A DNA stretch of 64,000 nucleotides from Solidesulfovibrio sp. (GCF_038562415.1 NZ_JBCFBA010000002.1:82232-146231); one strand, 5' to 3'; shown: positions 51,053 through 60,762, counted from the first letter of the stretch. The notes: generated from the letters alone by a model not told the origin. A program made the numbers and translations.

Positions 51053-51097
51053 GTCTGTCCTTGGCCTTGCCCGGCCCGGCCGGCAAGGCCCTCGGTC

Positions 51098-52249
51098 CTA
51101 CGCCCCGGCGGCCGGCGCCTCGCGGGCCTTGTCCGCCTCGGCCAGTTTCTGGCAGCGAAGCCCGCGCAGCTTCTCGCCCGAGGCCGGGCCGCGCATGCGC
51201 TGCTTGCCGGGCAGGTGCACCGAGAGCATGACCTTGAGGTCGCGCCGGGCCAGCGGCCAGACGTCCTCGCCGCAGTCGGCCTGCACCACCTCGAACAGCG
51301 GTTCCACCATCTCGTGCTTGTGCAGCCACGACAGCATGTCCACGCGCGTGGACGGCCGCAGTTCGTCGTAGCGGGCGGCCTTCATGTGCAGCCGGGCCGC
51401 CGCCACGCCAGCCTCGCGCACCCGGTTGGGGAGCTTCAGCCGCCGGCCGAGTTCCTCGGCCACCTCGCCGCCGGCGTCGTCGTGGCCGTGGTGGCGCGGC
51501 CACTCCCCTTGGGGGGTCAGGGTCTTGCCCAGGTCGTGGCACACGGCCATCCAGCCGGCGATGGGCTTGCCGGCAAGCTGGTCGACCAGTTCGCACAGGT
51601 GGTCGAAGACGCTGTTGTCGCCGTGGTTTTCCGGCGGCCCGGCCGGGATGTGGCGGGCCGTCTCCAGTTCCGGCATCCAGGGCAGCAGGCAGCCGGTCTC
51701 GGCCAGGAGCCGGAAAAAGCGGGACGGCTTGGGCGAATCCAGGGCTTTTCGCACCTCCTGGGCCACGCGCTCGGCGAACACGTCGCCCACGGCGCCGCAG
51801 GCGGCCACGGCCCGCATCTGGGCGATGAGCTCGGGATGGGGCGCGAAATCCGGCAGCGAGGCGGCGAACCGGGCCGCCCGGTAGACCCGTAGCGGATCGT
51901 CGAACATGGACGTCTCGGCGCAGGGGCGCAAGATCCGGTCGCGCAGGTCGCCAAGGGCCAGCGGGTGAAAATGCAGGCGTCCGGCGATCTGGCGCGAATC
52001 GCCCATGGCGATGGCGTTGATGGTCAGGTCGCGGGCGAGCAGGTCCTCGTGGACATCGCCGCCGCGCGGCCAGGCGTACTGGGCGCTGCCGAGCATGAAC
52101 ACCGGGAAGGTCTTGCCGACCTGCCGGGCTCTCCGATACCTTCGCACGAACGCTTCGGGCGTGGCGTCGACGATGAGGTAATCCTGGTCCACCACCGGCC
52201 GTCCGATCAGGATGTCGCGGACCGCGCCGCCAACAAGATACCGTTTCAT
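51098..52249 (-). CDS. cca: CCA-adding tRNA nucleotidyltransferase with HD domain
   Basis: 383 aa class II enzyme that builds or repairs the 3' CCA of tRNA. NTase motif GGAVRD at 7-12 with the two aspartates in VVDQDYLIVD, the specificity block RDLTINAIAM, DDPLRVYRAARFAA, and a C-terminal HD phosphohydrolase part (MAVCHDLGKTL and HHGHDDAGG), as in the E. coli multifunctional enzyme. The ATG at 52249 follows GGAG. It diverges from birA with a 62-base gap. Confidence 0.93.
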   Translation of the reverse strand: MKRYLVGGAVRDILIGRPVVDQDYLIVDATPEAFVRRYRRARQVGKTFPVFMLGSAQYAWPRGGDVHEDLLARDLTINAIAMGDSRQIAGRLHFHPLALGDLRDRILRPCAETSMFDDPLRVYRAARFAASLPDFAPHPELIAQMRAVAACGAVGDVFAERVAQEVRKALDSPKPSRFFRLLAETGCLLPWMPELETARHIPAGPPENHGDNSVFDHLCELVDQLAGKPIAGWMAVCHDLGKTLTPQGEWPRHHGHDDAGGEVAEELGRRLKLPNRVREAGVAAARLHMKAARYDELRPSTRVDMLSWLHKHEMVEPLFEVVQADCGEDVWPLARRDLKVMLSVHLPGKQRMRGPASGEKLRGLRCQKLAEADKAREAPAAGA

Positions 52250-52311
52250 GGGTGACTCCGGGGCGGACATTGGCCCAAACGCCTTGAAAAATCCAGCAGG
52301 CAATCCCTCCC

Positions 52312-53262
52312 ATGGCACAAAAGCCCTTTGCCGGGGGCGGCGTGTGGCTGTGGCGCGACGGCGCGCCGGGCCTGGCCGAGCCCCTTTCCCTGGCCGATCT
52401 GGCCGCCGCCCATCCGTTGTGGGCGGCCGACGCGGGCCGGCTCGCCCCCTGGCGCGAAGTCGTCCTCGGTCCGGCCTGCGGGCCGGCGGCCGGAACCTGG
52501 CTTGTGGCCGAAGGCGGCCCGGGCCAATGCGCCGCTGCGGCCCTGGTGGTCGGGCGGTGCGCCTCCAGCCTGGATGTGGCCCGGGCTTTCGGCGCGGCCG
52601 GGCTGCTCGCGCCGTTTGCCTCGGTCGTGGCCGTGGCCCAGACCAGCGGCCGGGGGCAGTTGCGCCGTCCCTGGGTTTCGCCGCCGGGCAACTGCTACGC
52701 CGCGCTGGCCTGGCCGGGGAGCGGGGGCGATCTGGAGGCGGCCGCGCCGGTGGTGGTGGGGGCCTGCCTGGCCGACGCGCTGTATGCACGCGGATTCGCG
52801 GTCAGGGTCAAGTGGCCGAACGATCTTCTCATTGACGCGGTCAAGATCGGTGGCATCCTCGTCGAGGAGCGGGGCGGGCTGCTGCTGGCCGGCGTGGGGC
52901 TCAACCTGGCCAGCGCGCCAGACCCGGCCGGGCTTCGGCGCGACCATGCCGCGCAGGCGTCCTGTCTCGCCGCTTTTGGCGAGGTTCCCGGCGCGGTTAC
53001 GCTGTGGACCGACCTTGTGAAGTCCGGCCAAACCTGCTACCTCCAGTGCGTTGCGGCATCGGGCTCCCGGGCGTTATCCCGTTTTCTCGAAGGCCGGTTG
53101 GCTTGGCTTGGCCGGGATGTGCGCGTTTGCGAGGGCGGGTCGCACGAATTTCGGGCACGCATCGTCGGATTGGCCGAGGACGGGGGACTTCGGCTGCTGC
53201 GGGACGGGGCGGGCCCAGGGCAGGTTTTGAAGCTTCATAGCGGGAGCATATCCCTCCTTTGA
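52312..53262 (+). CDS. birA: Biotin protein ligase
   Basis: 316 aa enzyme that attaches biotin to carrier proteins through biotinyl-AMP. The biotin/AMP loop is TSGRGQLRRPW near 107-117, with KWPNDLLI near 166 and GVGLNLA near 200. The first 75 residues do not form a helix-turn-helix, so it probably lacks the repressor function of E. coli BirA. It lies 66 bases upstream of pyc, whose product carries the biotin site, an informative pairing. Confidence 0.9.
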   Translation: MAQKPFAGGGVWLWRDGAPGLAEPLSLADLAAAHPLWAADAGRLAPWREVVLGPACGPAAGTWLVAEGGPGQCAAAALVVGRCASSLDVARAFGAAGLLAPFASVVAVAQTSGRGQLRRPWVSPPGNCYAALAWPGSGGDLEAAAPVVVGACLADALYARGFAVRVKWPNDLLIDAVKIGGILVEERGGLLLAGVGLNLASAPDPAGLRRDHAAQASCLAAFGEVPGAVTLWTDLVKSGQTCYLQCVAASGSRALSRFLEGRLAWLGRDVRVCEGGSHEFRARIVGLAEDGGLRLLRDGAGPGQVLKLHSGSISLL

Positions 53263-53328
53263 TGCCGGCCCCCCGCCGGACCGTCACTCGAGACAATGGG
53301 CAATTTCGCCCAGGGGTTAAAGGACAGC

Positions 53329-56300
53329 ATGATCGCCAAGACGTTTCTGGAAGTGCTTTCCGAAGTGGAAGGCAAGAAGATCCTGGTCGCCAACCGGGGC
53401 ATTTCCGCCCGTCGGGTGCTGCGCTCCATCCGCGAACGGCTGCGCGCCATTCCGGTCCTGACCGTCACCGACGTGGACATGACCTCTCCGGCCACGGCCG
53501 GAGCCCACGAGCTCATCACCCTGGGCGCCGATCCCAGGGCCTATCTCGATATCGACGGCATCATCAAGAAAGCCAAGGCCCACGGCGTGGTGGCCATCCA
53601 CCCCGGCTGGGGATTCGCCTCCGAGGACAGCGACTTTCCGCGCAAATGCGCCGAGGCAGGCGTCATCTTCATCGGCTCCTCGGCCGAGGCCATGCAGAGC
53701 CTGGGCAACAAGGTCGAGGTGCGCCGCCTGGCCATGGGCCTGGGCATTCCGGTGGTGCCCGGCTCCGAGGGCTCGGTCACCATCCCCGAGGCCCGGGAGA
53801 TCGCCAAGAAAATCGGCTTCCCCATCATGCTCAAGGCCGAGGGCGGCGGCGGCGGCCGGGGCATCTACGAAATCTACTCCGAGGCCCAGCTCGAATCGGC
53901 CTTTTCCAAGGCTTCGGCCATGGCCCAAGCCTCCTTCGGCAACCCGCGCCTTTTTGTCGAAAAGCTGCTGACCTCCGTGCGCCACATCGAGATCCAGGTG
54001 GCGGCCGACAAGCACGGCAACGTCTTCGCCTTCGACGAACGCGACTGCTCCGTGCAGCGCAACCACCAAAAGCTCGTGGAGATCACGCCCTCGCCCTGGC
54101 GCGGCATGACCGACGAACTGCGCCAGCGCCTGAAAGACTATTCCGAGCGCCTGGTGCGCGAGACCGGCTACTATTCCCTGGCCACGGTGGAATTTCTGGT
54201 CGACGCCGACGGCGAGCCCTACCTCATCGAGGTCAATACCCGGCTGCAGGTCGAGCACGGCATCACGGAGTGCCGCTACGGCGTGGACCTGGTCGAGGAG
54301 CAGATCAACATCGCCTTCGGCGGCAAGCTGCGCTTCAACTGCGGCGACACCCGGCCGTTTCTGCACGCCATGCAGCTGCGCATCAACTGCGAGGACCCCA
54401 AGAAGAATTTCACGCCCAACGCCGGGCTCATCGCCCGCTACCTCTCGCCCGGCGGCCAGGGCATCCGCCTGGATTCCTGCCTGTCGGCCGGCTACGAGTT
54501 CCCCACCCAGTACGATTCCGCCGGCGCGCTGTTGATCTCCTACGGCCGCAACTGGCCCAAGGTCGTGGCCGTCATGGAGCGGGCGCTTCGCGAGTACATC
54601 GTGGGCGGGCTCAAGACGACCATTCCCTTCCACCGCCAGATCCTGCGCAACCCGGATTTCATCAAGGGCGAGTTCAGCACCAGGTTCATCGCCGACAACC
54701 CGTACCTGCTCAACTACCTCGACGAGGAGCCCGAGGCGCTGCGCCTGTCGTGGCTGGTGGCCGACATCGCCGCCCGGGGCTACAACCCCCACGTCATGCT
54801 CGGCAAGTACCGGGGCCGGGCCGACTACCGCCTGGGCCGCTTCCGGCCCTATCTGCCGGATGCCGATTTGCGCAAATACGAGAGCCCCTACCCGCGCGGC
54901 GACCGCAAGGGCATCCTCGACGTGGTGCGCGACTCGGGCAAGGTCCATTTCGTGGACACCACCTGCCGCGACATCACCCAGTCCAACAGCGGCAACCGCT
55001 TCCGCCTGGCCGAGGACGAGCTGGTCGGCCCCTACCTCGACAACTGCGGCTTTTTCTCGCTCGAAAACGGCGGCGGCGCCCACTTCCACGTGGCCATGAT
55101 GGCCAACATGACCTACCCCTTCACCGAGGCGGCCCGCTGGAACCAGTTCGCGCCCAAAACCCTCAAGCAGTTGCTCATCCGCTCCACCAACGTGCTCGGC
55201 TACAAGCCCCAGCCCCGAAACCTCATGCGGCTGACGGGCGAGATGATCTGCGAACATTACGACGTCATCCGCTGCTTCGATTTCCTCAACCACATCGACA
55301 ACATGTATCCCTTCGCCGAGGTCGCCCTGTCGCGGCCGGGTGTCATTTTCGAGCCGGCCATCTCGTTTTCCTTCGCCCAGGGCTTCGACGTCGCGCACTA
55401 CCTGGGCGTGCTCGAGGCCATCCTCGACCAGGTGGCCAAGGCCGGCGGCATGACCAAGGCCAAGGCGGCGAAAAGCATCATCTTGTGCCTCAAGGACATG
55501 GCCGGCATGTGCCCGCCCCGGTTCGTGCGGGCCATGGTGGCGGCCATCCGCAAGGCCTACCCGGAACTGGTCCTCGACTACCACCGCCACTACACCGACG
55601 GCCTGTTCGTGCCGGCCGTGGGCGCGGCGGCCGAGGCCGGCTGCCACATCGTGGACACGGCCATCGGCGCCTCGGTGCGCTGGTACGGCCAGGGCGAGGT
55701 GCTCGGCACGGCCGCCTACATCGAGGAGGACCTGGGCGTGCCCGTGGCCCTGACCAAGGCCGACAAGGACATGATCCGCAACGCCAATTTCGTGCTCAAG
55801 CAGGTCATGCCCTACTACGACCGCTACACCGCCCCCTATTTCCAGGGCATCGACTACGACGTGGTCGGCCACGCCATGCCCGGCGGGGCCACCTCGTCCT
55901 CCCAGGAAGGGGCCATGAAGCAGGGCTACATCCACCTGCTGCCCTACATGCTCCAGTTCCTGGCCGGCACGCGCCGCATCGTGCGCTACCACGACGTCAC
56001 CCCCGGTTCCCAGATCACCTGGAACACGGCCTTTCTGGCCGTGACCAGCGCCTACAAGGCCGGCGGCGAGCGGGCCGTCAAGGACATGCTCGAGGTCCTG
56101 GAGGTCGTGGCCGAACACCCCGACGAGTGCCTCACCCCGGCCGCCCGGCATGACCGGCTGCTTTTATACGCCAACTGCAACGACGCCTTCCGCAACCTGC
56201 TGCTCGGCAAGTTCGGGAGAATGCCCCTTGGCTTCCCGCCGGACTGGGTCTACGAGAGCGCCTTCGGAGCGGACTGGAAAAAGGCCGTGGCCGAACGCAC

Positions 56301-57024
56301 CGAGGTGTCGCCCCTGGACAGCCTGGGCGAGGTGGACATCGAGGCCGAGATGGAAAACCTGACCAAGCAGATCGGCCGCGAACCCACCAACGAGGAGTTC
56401 GTGCTCTATTTGAACCATCCGGGCGATGCCCTCAAGACCATCGAATTTCGCAAGAAATTCGGCGACCCCAATAGGCTGCCCCTGGACGTCTGGTTCGAGG
56501 GCCTGGAGCCCGGCGAGGAGCTGCTTTTTTCCGACAGCCTGGGCAAGCCCCACCACATGGCCATCATGAACATCTCCCAGCCCGACGAAAGCGGGCTGGC
56601 CACCGTGCGCTACGTGCTGGATTCGGAGATCCTGACCCACCAGGTGCCCGTGGCCGCGCCCAAGGGCGGCAGCGCGCCCCAGGTGGAGATGGCCGACCCG
56701 AAAAATCCCTACCACGTGGGCGCGCCCGTTTCCGGCGACCTGTGGGTCATGCAGGTCAGCCCCAACGATTTCATCAAGGCTGGCGAGGAACTGTTCAACA
56801 TCTCGGTCATGAAGCAGGAAAAATCCGTGGCCGCGCCCATTGACGGCATGGTCAAGCGGGTGCTCAAAAACGCCGATTACGCCAACGACCGCAAGATGGT
56901 CCCGGTCAAGGAAGGAGAACTGCTGGTCGAACTCGGGCCGGTCACCAAGGACTGCCCCGTCTGCCATCAGCCCGTAGCCGAGGAACATTACAAGTATTGC
57001 CCCAACTGCGGCCAACTGGTGTAA
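53329..57024 (+). CDS. pyc: Pyruvate carboxylase with C-terminal zinc ribbon
   Basis: 1231 aa single-chain biotin enzyme that makes oxaloacetate from pyruvate, bicarbonate and ATP. Domains: biotin carboxylase with ATP-grasp (KAEGGGGGRGI, VNTRLQVEHG) in about 1-450, carboxyltransferase barrel in about 530-850 (FVDTTCRDITQS, FSLENGGGAHFHVAM), and biotin carrier at the end with Lys1162 in VMKQEKS, not the usual AMKM. Beyond this are 25 extra residues with C1209PVC and C1224PNC, a zinc-ribbon signature. The ATG at 53329 has AAAGGACAGC upstream and was preferred to one at 53296. It is followed by ppsA. Confidence 0.94.
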   Translation: MIAKTFLEVLSEVEGKKILVANRGISARRVLRSIRERLRAIPVLTVTDVDMTSPATAGAHELITLGADPRAYLDIDGIIKKAKAHGVVAIHPGWGFASEDSDFPRKCAEAGVIFIGSSAEAMQSLGNKVEVRRLAMGLGIPVVPGSEGSVTIPEAREIAKKIGFPIMLKAEGGGGGRGIYEIYSEAQLESAFSKASAMAQASFGNPRLFVEKLLTSVRHIEIQVAADKHGNVFAFDERDCSVQRNHQKLVEITPSPWRGMTDELRQRLKDYSERLVRETGYYSLATVEFLVDADGEPYLIEVNTRLQVEHGITECRYGVDLVEEQINIAFGGKLRFNCGDTRPFLHAMQLRINCEDPKKNFTPNAGLIARYLSPGGQGIRLDSCLSAGYEFPTQYDSAGALLISYGRNWPKVVAVMERALREYIVGGLKTTIPFHRQILRNPDFIKGEFSTRFIADNPYLLNYLDEEPEALRLSWLVADIAARGYNPHVMLGKYRGRADYRLGRFRPYLPDADLRKYESPYPRGDRKGILDVVRDSGKVHFVDTTCRDITQSNSGNRFRLAEDELVGPYLDNCGFFSLENGGGAHFHVAMMANMTYPFTEAARWNQFAPKTLKQLLIRSTNVLGYKPQPRNLMRLTGEMICEHYDVIRCFDFLNHIDNMYPFAEVALSRPGVIFEPAISFSFAQGFDVAHYLGVLEAILDQVAKAGGMTKAKAAKSIILCLKDMAGMCPPRFVRAMVAAIRKAYPELVLDYHRHYTDGLFVPAVGAAAEAGCHIVDTAIGASVRWYGQGEVLGTAAYIEEDLGVPVALTKADKDMIRNANFVLKQVMPYYDRYTAPYFQGIDYDVVGHAMPGGATSSSQEGAMKQGYIHLLPYMLQFLAGTRRIVRYHDVTPGSQITWNTAFLAVTSAYKAGGERAVKDMLEVLEVVAEHPDECLTPAARHDRLLLYANCNDAFRNLLLGKFGRMPLGFPPDWVYESAFGADWKKAVAERTEVSPLDSLGEVDIEAEMENLTKQIGREPTNEEFVLYLNHPGDALKTIEFRKKFGDPNRLPLDVWFEGLEPGEELLFSDSLGKPHHMAIMNISQPDESGLATVRYVLDSEILTHQVPVAAPKGGSAPQVEMADPKNPYHVGAPVSGDLWVMQVSPNDFIKAGEELFNISVMKQEKSVAAPIDGMVKRVLKNADYANDRKMVPVKEGELLVELGPVTKDCPVCHQPVAEEHYKYCPNCGQLV

Positions 57025-57044
57025 GTTTCGCCACGAACATGTAA

Positions 57045-57074
57045 CGGCGGCCCCCTGGACGGAGCGGGCCGCCG
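57045..57074 (+). other. Intercistronic hairpin pyc-ppsA
   Basis: CGGCGGCCC at 57045-57053 pairs with GGGCCGCCG at 57066-57074. There is no T-tract, so read-through into ppsA is expected. It may stabilise the upstream transcript or tune the ratio of the two products. Confidence 0.5.
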
Positions 57075-57099
57075 GTCCGGAAGAGACAAGGAGGGGAGA

Positions 57100-60000
57100 A
57101 TGGCCAAGACCAACGCCAAGGATACGCCGCGCCTGGAGGACGCCACGTCCGCCAAGACCGAAGTCGCCGGCATCGATACCGCCACCACGCTGATTCTAAC
57201 CGGCGCCGATATCGTCGCCATCGGCGAGGAGGCCGAAATCCTCGTCGGCGGCAAGAACTACAATACGGCGCTTATCAGCCAGATCGCCGGCATCCGCGCG
57301 CCCCAGTTCCGGGCCGTATCCTCCGTGGCCTTCCACCGCGTCCTCGACGAGACCAAGGTCAACGCCTCGCTGATCCGCGAGGTCGTCAACGACGGCTACC
57401 GCCGGGTCAACTGGAACGACGAGGAAGTCAACAGCGACCCAGAATACTTGAAAAACCTGGTGCGCGACCTGGCCGAGGAGGCCAAGGTCAAGATCGCCGA
57501 CGCCCCGGGCACCGCCATCAAGCTGCGCACCTTCATCAACAACGTGGTCGAGGGCTTCGCCACCTCCCCCGAAGGCATCGACCAGTTGCGCAAGCGGTCC
57601 GTCCTTGTCCAGGTCGCCATCCTCTCCGTCGACATGCCGGCCGAGGTGCGCGAGGCCGTGTCCAACGCCTACAACGACATCTGCCGCGACGCCGGCCTGG
57701 AAGACGTGCCCGTGGCCGTGCGCTCCTCGGCCGCCGGCGAGGACAGCCGCAAAAAGGCCTTTGCCGGGCTCCAGGACACCTACCTCAACATCGTGGGCGC
57801 GGCGCAGGCCGTGCGCGCCTACCAGTGGGACTGCGCCTCGGCCTACAACCTGCGCTCCATGACCTACCGCCGCGAGGCCATCCTCGACGCCGTGGCCGTG
57901 GCCGAACGCACCGGCGACAACTCCATCGCCGAAACGGCCAAGCAGGAATGGGCCATCGAGAACACCTCGCTGTCCGTGTGCATCATGCGCATGATCAACC
58001 CCGTGATTTCCGGCACGGCCTTCGCCGCCGACACGGCCACCGGCTGCCGGGGCACCTCGCGCAACGACCTCGTGTCCATCGATGCCAGCTACGGCCTCGG
58101 CGAGGCCGTGGTCGGCGGCATGGTCACCCCGGACAAGCTCTTCGTCTTCCAGCGCGACGACGGCTCCGAGGTCGTCATCCGCAACATGGGCTACAAGGAC
58201 AAGAAGATCGTCTACGACGACAAGGAGGGCGGCACCAAGCTGGTCAAGGTCGCCGACGAGGAGGCCTACCGCTGGGCCCTGTCCCTGGCCCAGGCCGAGG
58301 AGGTGGCCCGGGGCGTGCGGGCCATCAGCGTCGCCTACGGCGGCTGCATCATGGACACGGAATTCTGCATCGACCAGTCCGACCGCCTGTGGTTCGTCCA
58401 GGCCCGGCCCGAGACCCGCTGGAACGAGGAGCTCGAACGCCACCCCCACACCATCTTCATGCGCCGCATGGAGGTGGAGAAAAAGGCCGTGGCCGCGGCC
58501 GAGGTCATCCTCGAGGGCAACGGCGCCTCGCGCGGCGCCGGCCAGGGCATGGTGCGCTTTTTGCGCTCGGCCCTGGAGCTCAACAAGATCCAGAAGGGCG
58601 ACATCCTGGCCGCCGAACGCACCGACCCGGACATGGTGCCGGGCATGCGCGTGGCCTCGGCCATCCTGGCCGACGCCGGCGGCGACACCAGCCATGCCGC
58701 CATCACCTCCCGCGAACTGGGCATCCCGGCGGTCATCGGCATCCAGCGCGCCGAAACCCTGCGCTCCCTGGACGGCCAGTACGTGACCGTGGACGGCTCG
58801 CGCGGCTGCGTCTACCGGGGCCTGTTGCCCCTGCAGGAAGTCGGCGGCGAAATGGACCTGTCGGCCTTGCCCGCGACCAAGACCAAGGTCGGGTTGATCC
58901 TGGCCGACGTCGGGCAGGCCCTTTTCCTGTCGCGGCTGCGCAACGTCCCGGACTTCGAGGTGGGGCTCCTTCGCGCCGAGTTCATGCTCGGCAACATCGG
59001 CGTCCACCCCCAGGCGCTGGAGGCCTACGACAACGGCACCCTGCCGGCGCTGATCGAAAGCAAGGTCAAGCAGCTCGACGCCAAGCTGACCAAGGTCGTG
59101 CGCGAGCAGTTGGCCGCCGGCTACATCAACGTCCAGATCAAGCTGCGCGGCTACGTCGGGCTCATCACCGGCCTGGCCGCCGAGCTCGACGCCCTGGCCG
59201 ACCATGCCGGCGCCCGGGGCACGGACGAGGTCATGGCCGTGCACCGCCAGATCCGCGACCTCGACAAAAGGCTCGACCACCACCTGGAGGAGGTCACCCG
59301 CCGCCTGGACCTGCTCAAGACCTCGGCCGACCTGGCCACCCACGTGGCCATCATCCTCGGCTACTGGGACGAACTCCAGGAAAAGGCCGTGGACCCCGAC
59401 GCGGTCAAGCGCCGCTACGAGATCAAGGCCCGCATCGAGGAGCGCGTGGCCGCCGTGGCCGACGAGCCCATGGTCAAGGACACCCTGGACAAGATCGCCA
59501 GCATGCGCCGGGAAGTGGCCCGCCAGGTCGGCATCAAGGGCCAGATCGACGACCTCGAGGCGCTTCTGGGCAAGATCCGCAAGCAGCTTTTTTCCCGGGG
59601 ATTCCGCAGCGGCAAGGAGCTCTACGTCCAGACCCTGTCCCAGGGCCTGGGGCTTTTCGCCATGGCCTTCCACGGCAAGCCCATCCTCTACCGCACCACG
59701 GACTTCAAGTCGAACGAGTACCGCAACCTGCTCGGCGGCAACCTCTTCGAGACCCTGGAAGACAACCCCATGCTCGGCTTCCGGGGGGTGTCCCGCAACA
59801 TCCACGACTGGGAGATCGAGTCCTTCAAGCTGGCCCGCGGCATCTTCGGCGGCAAGAACCTCCACATCATGCTGCCCTTCGTGCGCACGGTGGAGGAGGC
59901 CACGGCCATGAAGCGCTACCTCGAGCGGGTGCACAAGCTGCACTCCGGCGACGAGGGGCTTAAGATGTTCATCATGTCCGAGATTCCGAGCAACGCGATT

Positions 60001-60687
60001 TTGGCCAAGCAGTTCATCCAGGAGTTCGACGGCTTCTCCATCGGCTCCAACGACATGACCCAGATGGTGCTCGGCACCGACCGCGACAACCCGGCCCTTC
60101 GCCACATCTACGACGAGGAGGACCCGGCCGTGGTCTGGGCGCTTCTGGTCACCATCTTCGCCGGCCAGAAGTTCGGCAAGAAGGTGGGCTTTTGCGGCCA
60201 GGGCGTGTCCAACAGCCTCATCATCCGGGGGCTGGTCGCCATTGCCGGCATTGTCTGCGCCTCGGTCGTGCCCGACACCTACTTCCGCACCAAGCTGGAC
60301 ATGGCCCATGTGGAGGCTGAGGACATCCCGGTCAGCCGCCTGGGCGAATGGCTGGCCGCCCAGCACCTGGAACGGCTCAAAGGGGTGTTGCACGCCAACA
60401 AGTACGACCACATCGCCAAGAAATACGACACCGCGGCCGACCTCAAGGACTGGTACGACGGGGAGCTCACGCGCTTGGCCGAGCAGTTGCGCGAGAACCT
60501 GGAGAGCCCCAAGGCCAACTTCTACCGCCAGGAGATGGAGAGCTTCCGCCGCAGTTTCCACAAGCCGATGCTCTACGCCACCTGGGACTGGCCGGGCACG
60601 GTCTACGACGCCCTGCGCCAGGCCGGCTTCGACTCCTACAAGGAGCAGGCCGACGCCTTGTCCGCCCAGCGGCTCAAGAAATGGTAG
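57100..60687 (+). CDS. ppsA: Phosphoenolpyruvate synthase, extended form
   Basis: 1195 aa, far longer than the usual ~790. It converts pyruvate and ATP to PEP, AMP and phosphate. The ATP-grasp half (AVRSSAAGEDS, KAFAGLQDTYLN, FVQARPETR) and the swivelling phosphohistidine domain (GGDTSHAAITSREL, His near 532) are standard. The C-terminal barrel (LLRAEFMLG, then DFKSNEYRNLLGG, MLGFRG, CEIPSN-like SEIPSNAIL, and catalytic Cys in GFCGQG) is interrupted by about 180 residues of charged helical, coiled-coil-like sequence (about 645-830). About 130 residues follow the usual end. AAGGAGGGGAGA precedes the ATG. Same transcript as pyc. Confidence 0.92.
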   Translation: MAKTNAKDTPRLEDATSAKTEVAGIDTATTLILTGADIVAIGEEAEILVGGKNYNTALISQIAGIRAPQFRAVSSVAFHRVLDETKVNASLIREVVNDGYRRVNWNDEEVNSDPEYLKNLVRDLAEEAKVKIADAPGTAIKLRTFINNVVEGFATSPEGIDQLRKRSVLVQVAILSVDMPAEVREAVSNAYNDICRDAGLEDVPVAVRSSAAGEDSRKKAFAGLQDTYLNIVGAAQAVRAYQWDCASAYNLRSMTYRREAILDAVAVAERTGDNSIAETAKQEWAIENTSLSVCIMRMINPVISGTAFAADTATGCRGTSRNDLVSIDASYGLGEAVVGGMVTPDKLFVFQRDDGSEVVIRNMGYKDKKIVYDDKEGGTKLVKVADEEAYRWALSLAQAEEVARGVRAISVAYGGCIMDTEFCIDQSDRLWFVQARPETRWNEELERHPHTIFMRRMEVEKKAVAAAEVILEGNGASRGAGQGMVRFLRSALELNKIQKGDILAAERTDPDMVPGMRVASAILADAGGDTSHAAITSRELGIPAVIGIQRAETLRSLDGQYVTVDGSRGCVYRGLLPLQEVGGEMDLSALPATKTKVGLILADVGQALFLSRLRNVPDFEVGLLRAEFMLGNIGVHPQALEAYDNGTLPALIESKVKQLDAKLTKVVREQLAAGYINVQIKLRGYVGLITGLAAELDALADHAGARGTDEVMAVHRQIRDLDKRLDHHLEEVTRRLDLLKTSADLATHVAIILGYWDELQEKAVDPDAVKRRYEIKARIEERVAAVADEPMVKDTLDKIASMRREVARQVGIKGQIDDLEALLGKIRKQLFSRGFRSGKELYVQTLSQGLGLFAMAFHGKPILYRTTDFKSNEYRNLLGGNLFETLEDNPMLGFRGVSRNIHDWEIESFKLARGIFGGKNLHIMLPFVRTVEEATAMKRYLERVHKLHSGDEGLKMFIMSEIPSNAILAKQFIQEFDGFSIGSNDMTQMVLGTDRDNPALRHIYDEEDPAVVWALLVTIFAGQKFGKKVGFCGQGVSNSLIIRGLVAIAGIVCASVVPDTYFRTKLDMAHVEAEDIPVSRLGEWLAAQHLERLKGVLHANKYDHIAKKYDTAADLKDWYDGELTRLAEQLRENLESPKANFYRQEMESFRRSFHKPMLYATWDWPGTVYDALRQAGFDSYKEQADALSAQRLKKW

Positions 60688-60705
60688 AAGGGGAGCCGGA
60701 GGGGA

Positions 60706-60756
60706 AAGATGCCTCCGGCGGCCAGGAGGGGCGCGGCCCCTCCTGGACCTCCCGAT
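60706..60756 (+). repeat. Intergenic palindromic repeat, copy E
   Basis: AAAGATGCCTCCGGCGGCC, AGGAGGGGC-GCG-GCCCCTCCT hairpin and GGACCTCCCGAT. The most regular copy. It lies between the ppsA stop and its terminator. Confidence 0.78.
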
Positions 60757-60762
60757 AAAAGG

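Noticed and set aside
53317-56151. 944-codon open frame opposite pyc
   Set aside because: Shadow of the strongly supported pyruvate carboxylase; the translation is repetitive His/Gly/Val-rich with no recognisable domain.
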